A model generated the notes under the pieces. The model ran no database searches. It saw only the letters and a list, made by a program, of their open reading frames with translations, and was not told the DNA's origin. A stretch of 34,501 nucleotides of DNA from JBGTIS01 sp041745535 (lineage in GTDB: Bacteria; Bacteroidota; Bacteroidia; Cytophagales; Cyclobacteriaceae): positions 1 to 34,501 of the forward strand of contig JBGTIS010000386.1 of assembly GCA_041745535.1 (NCBI GenBank), read 5' to 3'. This document shows, piece after piece, positions 17,444-26,404 of this stretch. The position numbers and the translations under genes were made by a program. The stretch's first letter is position 1; the number at the start of each line of letters is the position of its first letter.

Positions 17444-18002
17444 TATCCACAATTCTGATAGAAGCCCCGATGGCAATGCCAATTTTATCCAGATATTGAA
17501 GAAATGACGGATTACTGTCTTCTACGGCTACTACCTTGCCGGTTTGGTTTGGTTCAAAATCGGCCAGCACAATCTTTAATCTGGCCATAATTTTACCTTC
17601 AGCGGTAGGAATAGGTTCACCATGCGGATCGGTTTCAGGATATCCCAAAAACCGGTCGAGCCGTTCCACCAGTAACGACGACTGCACATGTTCCAGTTGT
17701 TCGGCCACATCATGCACTTCGTCCCAGGTAAAATTCAGCTTTTCAACAAGAAAAGTTTCCCAAAGGCGATGTTTTCTGATGATTTTAAGCGCCAGTGTTT
17801 TCCCGGTAGCGGAAATATTAACTCCCTGATACTTTTTATAATTCACAAGTCCTTTGTGCGACAGCTTTTTGAGCATATCGGTTACCGATGCCGGCGTGGT
17901 ATCCAGTTTTTCAGCAATAGCATTGGTAGGCACTTCTTGTTGCCCAGCATCAGAAAGGTGAAAGATCGCTTTTATATAATTCTCTTCCGCTAATGTATTC
18001 AT
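17340..18002 (-). CDS. DtxR/MntR-family metal-dependent transcriptional regulator
   Basis: A 220-residue regulator with the three-part layout of the family. An N-terminal winged helix (LAEENYIKAIFHLSDAG, then TTPASVTDMLKKLSHKGLVNY) binds DNA. The central dimerisation and metal-binding helices include RKHRLWETFLVEKL, DEVHDVAEQLEHVQS and GYPETDPHGEPIP, the last two supplying the expected His, Glu and Asp ligands. A C-terminal SH3-like FeoA-type domain follows (GIAIGASIRIVDII). Such proteins repress manganese or iron uptake genes when metal is plentiful. No transporter gene is next to it here, so its target is not visible. The metal cannot be decided by eye. Confidence 0.93.
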   Translation of the reverse strand: MNTLAEENYIKAIFHLSDAGQQEVPTNAIAEKLDTTPASVTDMLKKLSHKGLVNYKKYQGVNISATGKTLALKIIRKHRLWETFLVEKLNFTWDEVHDVAEQLEHVQSSLLVERLDRFLGYPETDPHGEPIPTAEGKIMARLKIVLADFEPNQTGKVVAVEDSNPSFLQYLDKIGIAIGASIRIVDIIDFDKSMQISVDNNPKVSVSEQVTNNIYCVLES

Positions 18003-18331
18003 AGAAAGTCAGCAAAGCAGGCAAGCAATTGCCAGATCTGAGCTTTTAAATGTAAGCACAATTTTGTGGCTGTAAACTTAACATTTTTCTCCCTATTTTT
18101 ATGAGCCAATCCGGGATTTCTCGTTACCATTACGCAAAGAACCATTTACTCATTTCAGAGAAATAAGGCAGCCAAAAAGTAAATAACAACCTCCGGGATT
18201 TTGTAATATCTGATTCAGGAAAGTAAACAGCACATTACCTAAAAAGTACTGTGCTGGCATAAAAATTAAAAAGCGTTTTAAAAAGGCCAAACCAGCTTGG
18301 GAATTTTCAGCGACTGGGCAGCAGGCGACTA
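18003..18331. other. Intergenic region without a recognisable gene
   Basis: These 329 nt between the regulator and the small minus-strand gene contain no convincing reading frame or RNA gene on either strand. The regulator's promoter must lie at its left end, but no good match to the Bacteroidota consensus was found. Confidence 0.4.
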
Positions 18332-18577
18332 TTAGTCAATCACCTTGCTGGTTTTTTCCGCCTTGCTCAAAAGTTCTCGATCAATTACTTCAAAATATCT
18401 TTCGAAGGAATTTTTTTCAATTAAAACCGTGGGCTTCCCCTTACCCCAATCAGGAGTGAGTTCAAACAAGCCGTTGAACGACCGCCCCTCATACAACTCA
18501 TTAACAAAAAATCCTTCCAGACCTGTACTTGGGTCAGGTGATTTCAGGCACCGAAATACTATTTTAAACTTATCCAT
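18332..18577 (-). CDS. Small hypothetical protein, 81 residues
   Basis: A compact soluble protein with no signal peptide, starting MDKFKIVFRCLKSPDP and containing mixed aromatic and charged residues (FFVNELYEGRSFNGLFELTPDWGKG, given here only as a description of a beta-rich pattern). The amino-acid usage is that of a real protein, and an ATG start and normal stop are present, but I do not recognise a family. No neighbour is close enough to suggest an operon. The antisense frame in the same place is taken to be a shadow. Confidence 0.5.
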   Translation of the reverse strand: MDKFKIVFRCLKSPDPSTGLEGFFVNELYEGRSFNGLFELTPDWGKGKPTVLIEKNSFERYFEVIDRELLSKAEKTSKVID

Positions 18578-19476
18578 ACCAAAAGCGAAATTAACAAATA
18601 TGAAGACTATTTTTCCGGCTTGGACTTCTCAAAAAAGAAGCCAGAATGATTGTAACCTAAAACTATTTTAGCCTATGCAAAATAGTTAAAAAAATTTTAA
18701 TAAAGAATCGGCAAATGAAAAAACAAACAAGAAAGTTTGGAGAGATAACCAGGTAGTAATTAGGTACGATTACTACCTGAAAACCAAAATATTAGTGTAA
18801 TTTTAAGTTTAATAAACCATCAAAAATTATTAAAATTCAATCCAGTTCTTACACCAGCTTTTAGTACGTTTAACGCTCACAATTTTATTAACATTAGGCT
18901 CCAACGAAAGCAATGGTTTTTACTACTCGACATTCAGCCCATAAATTTAACACATTCATACGCCAATCCTATAAAATTATTAGTCTGGTTAAAATAACAA
19001 TCAAACAACAAGTAAATCTAATACATAGATAATAATGTGAAGATACATATTACTAAAAGCCAACAACTTATAAACTATGCTGATATGCTTTAAAAGGTAT
19101 GTTTTACCCTTAAACCTTATTTAAACCAGTTAGCGATCCGTTGAATGCGCACAGCGATTCCTGTTAAATAATTCTGAGTAAGATTCTGTATCGGGCAGGT
19201 TTGATTTTCATTCCTATTGTACAGAAATGCATTATTGGTCAATAGCTTACATCAGGTTACAGATTTGGGATTCAAGAGTTTTTGCGAAAATTCATAAATT
19301 TTTTAACTTTCAATCTCCTATTATCAATTTTTTACAAAAATCTGGTAGTTTTCTTGCTACTAAAAACTACTTAGACGCTTTTGCCAAATTTTTTAGTATG
19401 ATCAGTTTTTCTGAATTATAAGCGACAATCCATCCAGATTATGGCAACGAATTAAAATTTTTACAGATTATTTCAA
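18578..19476. other. Long intergenic region (899 nt) without a convincing gene
   Basis: The stretch is A/T rich and apart from one perfect hairpin (18750-18779) holds no RNA gene or repeat that I can recognise. A 64-codon plus-strand frame at 19227-19421 has an ATG but its composition (many Phe, Ile, Lys) is what chance gives in such DNA. The promoter of the histidine-kinase gene presumably lies at the right end. Confidence 0.45.
18750..18779. promoter_or_regulatory. Perfect 11-bp inverted repeat, possible operator or RNA hairpin
   Basis: CAGGTAGTAAT at 18750-18760 pairs perfectly with ATTACTACCTG at 18769-18779 around an 8-nt loop (TAGGTACG). No T-run follows on either strand, so it is not a standard terminator. 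It lies about 170 nt upstream of the small minus-strand gene's start and 700 nt upstream of the histidine kinase. Confidence 0.45.
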
Positions 19477-21831
19477 ATGAATAGTCAGAAGCAAATAAAA
19501 GCGATCAAAATCAAAAATAATGCTTCTTCGTCAGGCACAGAGGAAGAACTTATAGAGGAACGGTTTTTTCATCTGAATACACCGGTTGCCAATATTCATT
19601 TTGATGGTACTGAATTAAGCGTTTCTACAAATCCCCAGTGGAATTATACCAGCCCTTCCGGAACTTTTAAAGTCGAAATCGTTCTGATTAACGAAAACAT
19701 TTTACTGGCGAGGAAAAAAGGAGTGATGAAGCCGGCTGATACAGACATAACTTATAACCTGCTAAAGTCTATTATCAAAAATCAGCCACAGGATCAATTT
19801 CATTATATAGATCATGTAGCTAAACTGGAGCCTCTTGCCAGAGAAACCAGAAAAAAAATCAGTAAATTCCACATAGAACTCAAGAATTACTGGATACAAA
19901 TGTATCAGATCCTACCTGTTAAAAACAAAGTCGCTTATGTGCTTTTCAAAGACTTACATCAGGAGAAAATTATTTTCACCAATTCTATAAAGGAAACTTT
20001 AAGTCATTGTTTGGGAGGCCTATTACCTCAACTTTCTCTAAAACCAGAAAGTATTGATCAGAAACCTGCCATACTTGATCTTCAAAAAGCCAAAAAACCG
20101 GTGTTAATAGAGAATATTATCCAATTGCGGGAGGAAAAGAAGCAGTTGAATGAATACTTTCAGCATCGGATCGACTACATCACAAAAGTAGTGGGATTAT
20201 GCCTATGGAACGACGACTTTATTGTACAGCAACCCATATTGAACCAGAATGATTGTTTTTCTAAGTTGTATGATGCTATTTCACTACTGCTGTACGATAT
20301 AAAAGACGGTTTATCACAAAAAAACACCCTTAAATATCTGCTGGATAATCTGGACCAGACTGACAGCGATAAGCTTCAGGTTATATTCAGTAATATCCGC
20401 GATGTGGTTTACCTTATTAACCCGGAAGGCATTGTTACTTACATTTCTCCGTCGGTACTACAGAACCTCGGCTATAACCCCACTGAAATAATAGGAAAAT
20501 CTATTTTCAGGTTTATTCATCCGGAAGACACCAGCAATTTTCTATCAAGTGTTCACACCAACTTTTTCCTGAGGAACCAGCAAAAGATTGACTACCGGAT
20601 GCTGAAGAAAAACGCTTCTTATGTATGGCTGGAAGCATTCAGCAGTGCCATTTATGATGAGGATGGCAAAATGGAGGCTGTTACGGTAACCACCCGTGAA
20701 AGTACAGACAAAAGGCAACTACAGGACAATCTGAACAACAGAGAAGAGGAACTCAGGTCTACCATGGAGGCCATGAGCGAATCAGTATATGTATTTGACA
20801 ACGATGGCGTATTACTTACCAGCAACCAGAAAAAGAATAAAGATCATTTTATCGACCATGATATCGAGGACCTGCTTGGAAAAACCTATTTTGAGATTTT
20901 TTCCGAATCGTTTTCAAAAAGATTAACCAAAACCATTAGAATTGTTTATGCTTCAGGCCTGAAACACGAGTTTGAGTACATAGCCGAAAATTCCGTTGAT
21001 GGGAAAGATCACGATGTATATAAAATTTGTTTGCTTGCCCGAAGGAACAATATCAGCAACTTCGCGGGCATTACCATGATAGCCCGTAACATTACCGCAG
21101 AGAAAAAATTAAAAGAACAAAACAATGAGCTGGAAAAAACCAATGAAGAGCTGGATCAGTTTGTGTACAGTGCCTCCCACGATTTACGCGCTCCATTGGC
21201 TTCTACCTTAGGCCTGATCAATGTATCGAGGATTACGGAAAATGTTCAGGAAAAAATGAAATACCTGGACTTAATGGAAGCCAGCTTACAGAAGATGGAT
21301 CGTTACATTCATGATATTACCGATTATTCCAGAAATGCGCGGCAAACCATTGAATGTGAAAGAATTGAGTTCAGCGAATTAATCGAAGATGTAAAACAAA
21401 GCTTAAGCTATCACGAAAACGCGGCCAAAATTGATTTCCTGGTATTTATTGATATGGCAACACCTTTCTACACCGATTACAGCCGTCTGAATATTATACT
21501 TCGTAATATCCTCTCTAATTCTATAAAATACCACGATTTAACCAGGTCGCACCCGTATGTATCTATTGATGTGAAAACATCAGAAAGCGAAGTGATCATT
21601 GTGCTGGAAGATAATGGCATTGGTATAGATGCCCGTTATCTGGACAAAATTTTTGATATGTTCTATCAGGCAGCCCCGGAGGCCTTTGGGTCGGGATTGG
21701 GGTTATATATTGTAAAAGAAGCAGTGCATAAACTGAGGGGTAACATTCAGGTGAAGTCCACCCTGAAACAAGGCACTATTTTTACAGTATTTCTGCCTAA
21801 CCAGTCTCAAAAAGAAATTGATACCCCTTAA
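19477..21831 (+). CDS. PAS-domain sensor histidine kinase
   Basis: A 784-residue soluble kinase without transmembrane segments, so it probably senses a cytoplasmic signal. Residues 1 to about 290 form an N-terminal region that I do not recognise. Two PAS domains follow: about 300-420 (VVYLINPEGIVTYISPSVLQNLGY, FRFIHPEDTSNF) and about 425-545 (MSESVYVFDNDGVLLTSN). The HisKA dimerisation domain carries the phospho-acceptor His568 in YSASHDLRAPLAS. The ATPase domain has its N box (LRNILSNSIKYHD), G1 box (EDNGIGID), F box (IFDMFYQA) and G2 box (GSGLGLYIV). No response regulator is adjacent, so its partner is encoded elsewhere. Flanked by long gene-free stretches on both sides, it appears to be transcribed alone. 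Confidence 0.92.
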   Translation: MNSQKQIKAIKIKNNASSSGTEEELIEERFFHLNTPVANIHFDGTELSVSTNPQWNYTSPSGTFKVEIVLINENILLARKKGVMKPADTDITYNLLKSIIKNQPQDQFHYIDHVAKLEPLARETRKKISKFHIELKNYWIQMYQILPVKNKVAYVLFKDLHQEKIIFTNSIKETLSHCLGGLLPQLSLKPESIDQKPAILDLQKAKKPVLIENIIQLREEKKQLNEYFQHRIDYITKVVGLCLWNDDFIVQQPILNQNDCFSKLYDAISLLLYDIKDGLSQKNTLKYLLDNLDQTDSDKLQVIFSNIRDVVYLINPEGIVTYISPSVLQNLGYNPTEIIGKSIFRFIHPEDTSNFLSSVHTNFFLRNQQKIDYRMLKKNASYVWLEAFSSAIYDEDGKMEAVTVTTRESTDKRQLQDNLNNREEELRSTMEAMSESVYVFDNDGVLLTSNQKKNKDHFIDHDIEDLLGKTYFEIFSESFSKRLTKTIRIVYASGLKHEFEYIAENSVDGKDHDVYKICLLARRNNISNFAGITMIARNITAEKKLKEQNNELEKTNEELDQFVYSASHDLRAPLASTLGLINVSRITENVQEKMKYLDLMEASLQKMDRYIHDITDYSRNARQTIECERIEFSELIEDVKQSLSYHENAAKIDFLVFIDMATPFYTDYSRLNIILRNILSNSIKYHDLTRSHPYVSIDVKTSESEVIIVLEDNGIGIDARYLDKIFDMFYQAAPEAFGSGLGLYIVKEAVHKLRGNIQVKSTLKQGTIFTVFLPNQSQKEIDTP

Positions 21832-22257
21832 AAACAATATTGAAGCGAATCCCATCCGGAATAGCTGCCGCGGTATCTGAAATCGCGAAAATGTAGCAGA
21901 TTGTACCTTAGTTCTGAAAATTTTTAGTAATATTCATCGTTAGTAAAACACTCAGAAAGCAACCCAATTTCTTTTTTTTGTGTCATAGGTTAAAGAAACC
22001 CCTGAAGTTTTTATCATATTCGAGTTGTGACTGATACAATTATCAGGTAAAAAGAAACGAATATTTTACAAACCATATATTATTATTACATTTAGCCATC
22101 ACAAAAGGTAAAATAATTAGCGGTAAATCTTAAAATTGACTTTGTACACAAAAAAATTGTTATACCATCATACTATCAGAGGCAGGGTAACAGGAAAGAA
22201 ATGAGGGTTCTGAAAATTTTGTGGAAAAAAATAGTAATAAAATATTAGTTACTGGTA
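21832..22257. other. Intergenic region without a recognisable gene
   Basis: These 426 nt between the kinase and yqgE contain no convincing reading frame, RNA gene or hairpin with a T-run. It is A/T rich and must hold the yqgE promoter, but no good consensus match was seen. Confidence 0.45.
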
Positions 22258-22821
22258 ATGTCGAACAGTTTTTCAGTAAGTAAAGGAGATTTGTTAATAT
22301 CGGAACCTTTTTTGCCTGATCCGAATTTTGAAAGGACAGTCATTTTACTCTGCGAACACAACGAAGAGGGTTCTGTAGGATTTGTATTAAACAAACCTTC
22401 TCATTTTCAACTAAAAGATGTGGTGGATGAAGTGCAGGGATTTGATGTAACGTTGTATTCCGGGGGTCCGGTAGAGCAGAATACGCTGCATTTCATTCAC
22501 AAAGTAAATGATCAGTTATCGACTTACCAAACCATAAAAAAAGGATTATACTGGGGCGATAACTTTGAACAACTACTTACAAAAATAAATGTAAAAAAGG
22601 TAAGTCCTGGCGATCTGAAGTTTTTTATAGGTTATTCAGGCTGGGGTTCCGGCCAATTGGAATCCGAAATCAGAGAAAAATCATGGATTATTTACAAAAA
22701 CGCGACAATCACACAGGTATTTGATACACCGCCGGAAATTCTGTGGCGTTCAGTTTTAAAAGAAATGGGGGGCGAATATAAGGTAATCGCAAATTATCCA
22801 ACAGACCCACGCCTTAATTAA
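22258..22821 (+). CDS. yqgE: YqgE/AlgH family protein (UPF0301)
   Basis: A 187-residue cytoplasmic protein with the full set of family landmarks: GDLLISEPFLPDPNFERTVIL at the start, EEGSVGFVLNKP, the glycine loop YSGGPVEQNTLHFIH, and FIGYSGWGSGQLESEI. The biochemical function of the family is not established; members have been tied to transcription regulation (AlgH) and envelope phenotypes. Start, length and stop are normal. The DUF349 gene begins 68 nt downstream on the same strand behind its own -7-like box, so co-transcription is possible but not required. Confidence 0.93.
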   Translation: MSNSFSVSKGDLLISEPFLPDPNFERTVILLCEHNEEGSVGFVLNKPSHFQLKDVVDEVQGFDVTLYSGGPVEQNTLHFIHKVNDQLSTYQTIKKGLYWGDNFEQLLTKINVKKVSPGDLKFFIGYSGWGSGQLESEIREKSWIIYKNATITQVFDTPPEILWRSVLKEMGGEYKVIANYPTDPRLN

Positions 22822-22830
22822 ATATTTTGT

Positions 22831-22838
22831 TAATTTTG
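22831..22838 (+). promoter_or_regulatory. Possible -7 promoter box upstream of the DUF349 gene
   Basis: TAATTTTG fits the Bacteroidota -7 consensus TAnnTTTG perfectly and lies 51 nt before the ATG at 22890. The expected TTTG about 19-20 bp upstream is missing, so this is a half-match only. Confidence 0.25.
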
Positions 22839-22889
22839 TAGGGAAACCTATTTCAGGTTTTTACACACAGGGAAAAGAATATAAAAGTT

Positions 22890-25232
22890 ATGCGGGAAGA
22901 AATTGATAAAAATCAGCAAAATGAGCCTGAGATACTGGCCGACAACAGTCCTGAACCTTCCGGCGGTCAGTATTCCGATACTCATTCACGTGAACCAGAA
23001 ACCCACCCAATTAAAAATGATGCCAGTGCCGAAGAAGCGACGTTTCCTAATCAGGATGATGGATTTGAAAAAAAGGAAGGGCCCGCCGATAATGCCGATC
23101 TGAATACAGGCAATGATGCTGAGGAGAAAGAAGATACTACCAGTACATCGGAGGTTAGCAAACCTGATGCGGAACCTATGGAGAAAGAAGACGTGTTTCA
23201 GAGCGAGCAGACAGAACAAGATGAACAGGCGACAAAGGCAAATATAACCGGAGAGCAGGAAAATGTACCACGAGAACCTGAGGCAACCAAGCACTCAGAA
23301 GAATCTCCGGCAGTTGATCCAGTAAATGAAAACAAGGCTATTCCGGAACCGATTACAACCGCGCAGGAAGAGTCAAAAAATGAAGCGGCTACTGCCCGTC
23401 CGGTAACCGAAAATGAAAAAACAGAAGACAAAGCCAATCCTACAGACCTTTCAGAAGTAGATGAAAGTACTCATAATGACGGCGAACACGATGAAGAACT
23501 CTACGACGATGCACAGGTTGATTACAGCAAATATTCTAAAAAGCAAATAACCGAAGCTGCCGAAGCCCTGTTAACAGAAACCGATGTAATTCGTGCTGAC
23601 AAGGCCATGCGGGAAATCAAGCCCTATTTTGACGCAATAGAAAATGAGGCATATGCCAGTACTCTTGAAAAATTCCGCCAGGAAGGAGGCAATGAGGAAG
23701 ATTTCAGGTACCGGGCTGATAAGCTGGCTGTTCGTTTCCAGCAGGCCCAACAAACTATAAGGGAGCGTAAGGCTAAATTTCAGCGGGATTTCAATCAGCA
23801 GAAAGAAAATAACCTGACAGCCAAACAGGACCTGCTCACCAAATTGCGTGAATTAATAGACAGTGAAGAAACCACCCAGAGCATTGATGAACTGAAAGAA
23901 GTTCAGAAGCAATGGAAAGCCATAGGCCCTGTCCCCGGAAAATTCGCGAAAAGCCTCTGGGCCAGTTACAATGCCCTGATTAACCTGTATTATGACAATC
24001 GAAGTATATACTTTGAGCTGAAAGAACTGGACCGAAAGAAAAACCTGGAAGCCAAGCTAGTTCTCTGCGAAAAAGCAGAAAGCCTGGCCGAGGTAGAAAA
24101 TGTTAAAACCGCCATAAAGGAACTGGATATGCTGCATGAAGAATTCAAGCATGTGGGTCCGGTGCCCAAAGAGGAGCAGGAACCCCTGTGGGATCGGTTC
24201 AAAGCTGCCTCAAACGTAATCCATGCCCGCCGCCGGGAACATGTAGAAGGACAGAAAGAAACTTTATATGAAAACCTTAAAATAAAAAAAGCACTTTGCG
24301 AGCAGATCAAACCTTTTGCTGAATTTAACAGTGACAGCATTCGCGAGTGGAACGAAAAAACCAAAAAAATCAAAGACATACAGTCCAGGTGGGAACAAAC
24401 CGGCAACATGCCACGGGAAGAAGCCAAGGAAGTTAATAAAGAATTTTGGTCGGGCTTTAAAAAGTTTTTTAACAATAAGGGCCACTTTTTCAAGAAGTTG
24501 GATAGCATGCGGGAAGAAAACCTGCGAAAAAAAGAAGAACTGATTCAAAAAGCCGAAGACCTAAAAACCAGTACCAACTGGCAGCAAACCGCTGAGGAGC
24601 TAAAAAAGCTGCAACAAGCCTGGAAAGACGTAGGTCCCGTACCTGACAAGCACAGGGAAAGCATTTACAAAAGATTTAAAGCTGCCTGCGACGAATTTTT
24701 TAACAGCCGCCGGGCATCTTTCCGCGAGGAAGAAAAAGAATACGACATAAACCTGAAAGAAAAGCAGGCTATTTGCGAGCAAATAGAAAAGTTAGCAAAG
24801 GAAGATCCGGAGGATGTAGACAAACTGATGGAATTGGGAGAAGCATTTCAGGAAATTGGTTTTGTACCTAAAAATGCCATCAAATCCATACAAAAGCAAT
24901 TTAATGAAGTGGCAAACAAATTCCTGAATGCCAATAGTACCCTGGATGAAGAAGAAAAGCAGACCCTTCGTTACAACCTGCAATTCATGAAGATGAAAAA
25001 CAGTCCCAATGCCCAAAGGAAACTTGGCAATCGGGAAAATGCTCTTCGCAAGCAAATATCCAAGTTGGAAGATGATATTTCATTATGGAGAAACAACCTC
25101 AGCTTTTTTGCTTCTTCCAAAAAGGCAGACAAACTGAAAGCAGACTTTGAAAAAAAGATTAAAGATGCCGTTGATGAGGTAAAAGCCATGAAGCAGCAAC
25201 TTCGGGTATTGCACCATTTGGAAGACGAATAA
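22890..25232 (+). CDS. DUF349 repeat protein with a long acidic N-terminus
   Basis: A 780-residue cytoplasmic protein. Residues 1 to about 210 are low-complexity and rich in Glu, Asp, Pro, Asn and Thr, and are likely disordered. The rest is almost entirely helical and coiled-coil-like, and carries at least five DUF349 repeats, each recognisable by a Trp followed by a GxVP or GxMP turn: QWKAIGPVPGKF, EFKHVGPVPKEE, RWEQTGNMPREE, AWKDVGPVPDKH and AFQEIGFVPKNA. The last copy lacks the Trp. A basic coiled coil forms the C-terminus. DUF349 proteins occur across Bacteroidota and in proteobacterial homologues they have been associated with ribosome or DNA contact; a specific role here is not known. 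It is followed 78 nt later by tRNA-Thr. Confidence 0.9.
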   Translation: MREEIDKNQQNEPEILADNSPEPSGGQYSDTHSREPETHPIKNDASAEEATFPNQDDGFEKKEGPADNADLNTGNDAEEKEDTTSTSEVSKPDAEPMEKEDVFQSEQTEQDEQATKANITGEQENVPREPEATKHSEESPAVDPVNENKAIPEPITTAQEESKNEAATARPVTENEKTEDKANPTDLSEVDESTHNDGEHDEELYDDAQVDYSKYSKKQITEAAEALLTETDVIRADKAMREIKPYFDAIENEAYASTLEKFRQEGGNEEDFRYRADKLAVRFQQAQQTIRERKAKFQRDFNQQKENNLTAKQDLLTKLRELIDSEETTQSIDELKEVQKQWKAIGPVPGKFAKSLWASYNALINLYYDNRSIYFELKELDRKKNLEAKLVLCEKAESLAEVENVKTAIKELDMLHEEFKHVGPVPKEEQEPLWDRFKAASNVIHARRREHVEGQKETLYENLKIKKALCEQIKPFAEFNSDSIREWNEKTKKIKDIQSRWEQTGNMPREEAKEVNKEFWSGFKKFFNNKGHFFKKLDSMREENLRKKEELIQKAEDLKTSTNWQQTAEELKKLQQAWKDVGPVPDKHRESIYKRFKAACDEFFNSRRASFREEEKEYDINLKEKQAICEQIEKLAKEDPEDVDKLMELGEAFQEIGFVPKNAIKSIQKQFNEVANKFLNANSTLDEEEKQTLRYNLQFMKMKNSPNAQRKLGNRENALRKQISKLEDDISLWRNNLSFFASSKKADKLKADFEKKIKDAVDEVKAMKQQLRVLHHLEDE

Positions 25233-25310
25233 AATTCCGCTGATTTCCACAAAACCTGTTTGGAAATTATAATGTGTCTTTTATATTTGCCCACGCATTC
25301 AGCAACACAA

Positions 25311-25383
<73 letters not shown>

Positions 25384-25393
25384 CTTGATAATC

Positions 25394-25429
25394 AAGCACT
25401 TACGAGATAAAAATTGTAAGTGCTTTTTT
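25394..25429 (+). terminator. Rho-independent terminator after tRNA-Thr
   Basis: AAGCACTTAC at 25394-25403 pairs perfectly with GTAAGTGCTT at 25416-25425 around a 12-nt A-rich loop, and the second arm runs into a run of Ts. It lies 10 nt after the tRNA end. Confidence 0.85.
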
Positions 25430-25430
25430 A

Positions 25431-25453
25431 TTTGATACACAGTTTGATACACA
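25431..25453. repeat. Tandem direct repeat TTTGATACACA downstream of the tRNA
   Basis: Two perfect copies of TTTGATACACA at 25431-25441 and 25443-25453, spaced one base apart (12-bp period). This kind of short repeat beside a tRNA can belong to the arm or core sites of a tyrosine integrase, but no integrase is in the window, so this is only a possible attachment-site remnant. Confidence 0.4.
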
Positions 25454-25468
25454 ACAAAGCTTTTATTC

Positions 25469-25954
25469 TCATTTAGCTTTTTTCCTTTCCCGCAAGAATC
25501 TATTATCATACAAATACCATCTTTTCTGAATGATCCTGATATGCAGGTCTGGAAAACCGGGGTTGATTAAATAATTGTACTCATAAGGAGAATGAATGCT
25601 AGGCACTTTGAGGATAGCAGCCTGTTTACTTTTAATCCATTCGGAACCAATACTTCTGGTGAGGTCTATTCCTTTTTCATCGTACCAGTTATCGGGTAAC
25701 TGCGCGGTTACTTTTCCCAGCGATAATACCTGATCAGCATCTATCTCAAGTTCTAGTAAAATGTACGGGACATTCACCGAGGTATTGATTACATGCCCAA
25801 GATATTCTAGAATTGCTAATGAGGCAGCCTCAGCCGTGTAAAGGATAGGTGTTCCTTTGTGATTCCAGCGGCCTGGATATAATCGTCCACCTTCGCCGGA
25901 TAAATCTTCAATAAATTTGGGATTACCAATACGGTATACTTTCAGTGGATTCAA
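25469..25954 (-). CDS. RES-domain toxin (NAD-degrading type) of a RES-Xre module
   Basis: A 161-residue protein with the RES fold, in which bacterial toxins deplete cellular NAD+. The defining residues are visible: the early Arg in VYRIG, a second in GRLYPGRWNHKGTPILYTA, the Glu in SLAILEYLGH, and the Ser/Asn segment PSIHSPYEYNYLINPGFPD. The start is TTG at 25952-25954, sharing the 4-nt overlap TTGA with the antitoxin stop; no better start exists because the domain begins at once. A weak start coupled to the antitoxin would keep toxin output low. Order (antitoxin first) and sizes are those of known RES-Xre pairs. It lies downstream of the RNA-repair operon on the same strand. Confidence 0.9.
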   Translation of the reverse strand: MNPLKVYRIGNPKFIEDLSGEGGRLYPGRWNHKGTPILYTAEAASLAILEYLGHVINTSVNVPYILLELEIDADQVLSLGKVTAQLPDNWYDEKGIDLTRSIGSEWIKSKQAAILKVPSIHSPYEYNYLINPGFPDLHIRIIQKRWYLYDNRFLRERKKAK

Positions 25955-26322
25955 GACAGCATACCATATTTTGTTCTTCCCAATTCATTCATCACTGCAT
26001 CTGCACCAATAGGGGTATCCAGTAAATCAAAAGGTTTTCTTTGCTCAAAATACCAGTGCGGTTGCTGTATCCAATCCAGAAAGGCCTCTTTGCTCATCAA
26101 GGCTTCTTCCCCCTCTTGAAAAACTTCCTTCACCTTCAAAAACTGCCCACTTGATCTTTTATCCAAGCGACCTTTTTCCGGGTGGATAAGGTTGTAATAT
26201 CCTTTAGGACTGATAGCCAGCAGATAACTCATTTGCTTATTCGTAAGCGTATATTGCTGCTGAAAAGCAATTACCTCTTCCACTTCCACCCCTTCTTCTA
26301 CTTTAGCCAATAAATCTATCAT
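25951..26322 (-). CDS. Xre/MbcA/ParS-type antitoxin of the RES-Xre module
   Basis: A 123-residue protein that pairs with the RES toxin. The N-terminal part contains a helix-turn-helix-like segment (TLTNKQMSYLLAISPKGYYNLI), and the C-terminal part has the MbcA/ParS/Xre toxin-binding pattern: EGEEALMSKEAFLDWIQQPHWYFEQRKPFDLLDTPIGADAVMNELGRT, quoted here by its landmarks WIQQPHWYF and PFDLLDTPIG, the latter very typical of the family. It presumably neutralises the toxin by covering its active site and represses its own promoter. The stop overlaps the toxin start by 4 nt. An upstream promoter-like pair of boxes suggests the module can be expressed independently of the RNA-repair genes. Confidence 0.88.
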   Translation of the reverse strand: MIDLLAKVEEGVEVEEVIAFQQQYTLTNKQMSYLLAISPKGYYNLIHPEKGRLDKRSSGQFLKVKEVFQEGEEALMSKEAFLDWIQQPHWYFEQRKPFDLLDTPIGADAVMNELGRTKYGMLS

Positions 26323-26346
26323 GGTAAAATTACATATTGATATATA

Positions 26347-26378
26347 TAAATATACTTTTATTATTTGAAATGAGCAAA
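26347..26378 (-). promoter_or_regulatory. Putative promoter of the RES-Xre toxin-antitoxin module
   Basis: On the minus strand, TTTG (complement of 26375-26378), a 20-bp spacer and TATATTTA (complement of 26347-26354) match TTTG-N19/20-TAnnTTTG in all but the last base. The -7 box ends 24 nt before the antitoxin ATG. The A/T-rich palindromic sequence around 26333-26354 could be the antitoxin's operator. Confidence 0.45.
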
Positions 26379-26404
26379 TGGGTCATTAATTTCCAACCCT
26401 GTCT

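Noticed and set aside
19227..19421. 64-codon plus-strand ORF before the histidine kinase
   Set aside because: No family resemblance, and the Phe/Ile/Lys-rich composition is expected by chance in A/T-rich DNA.
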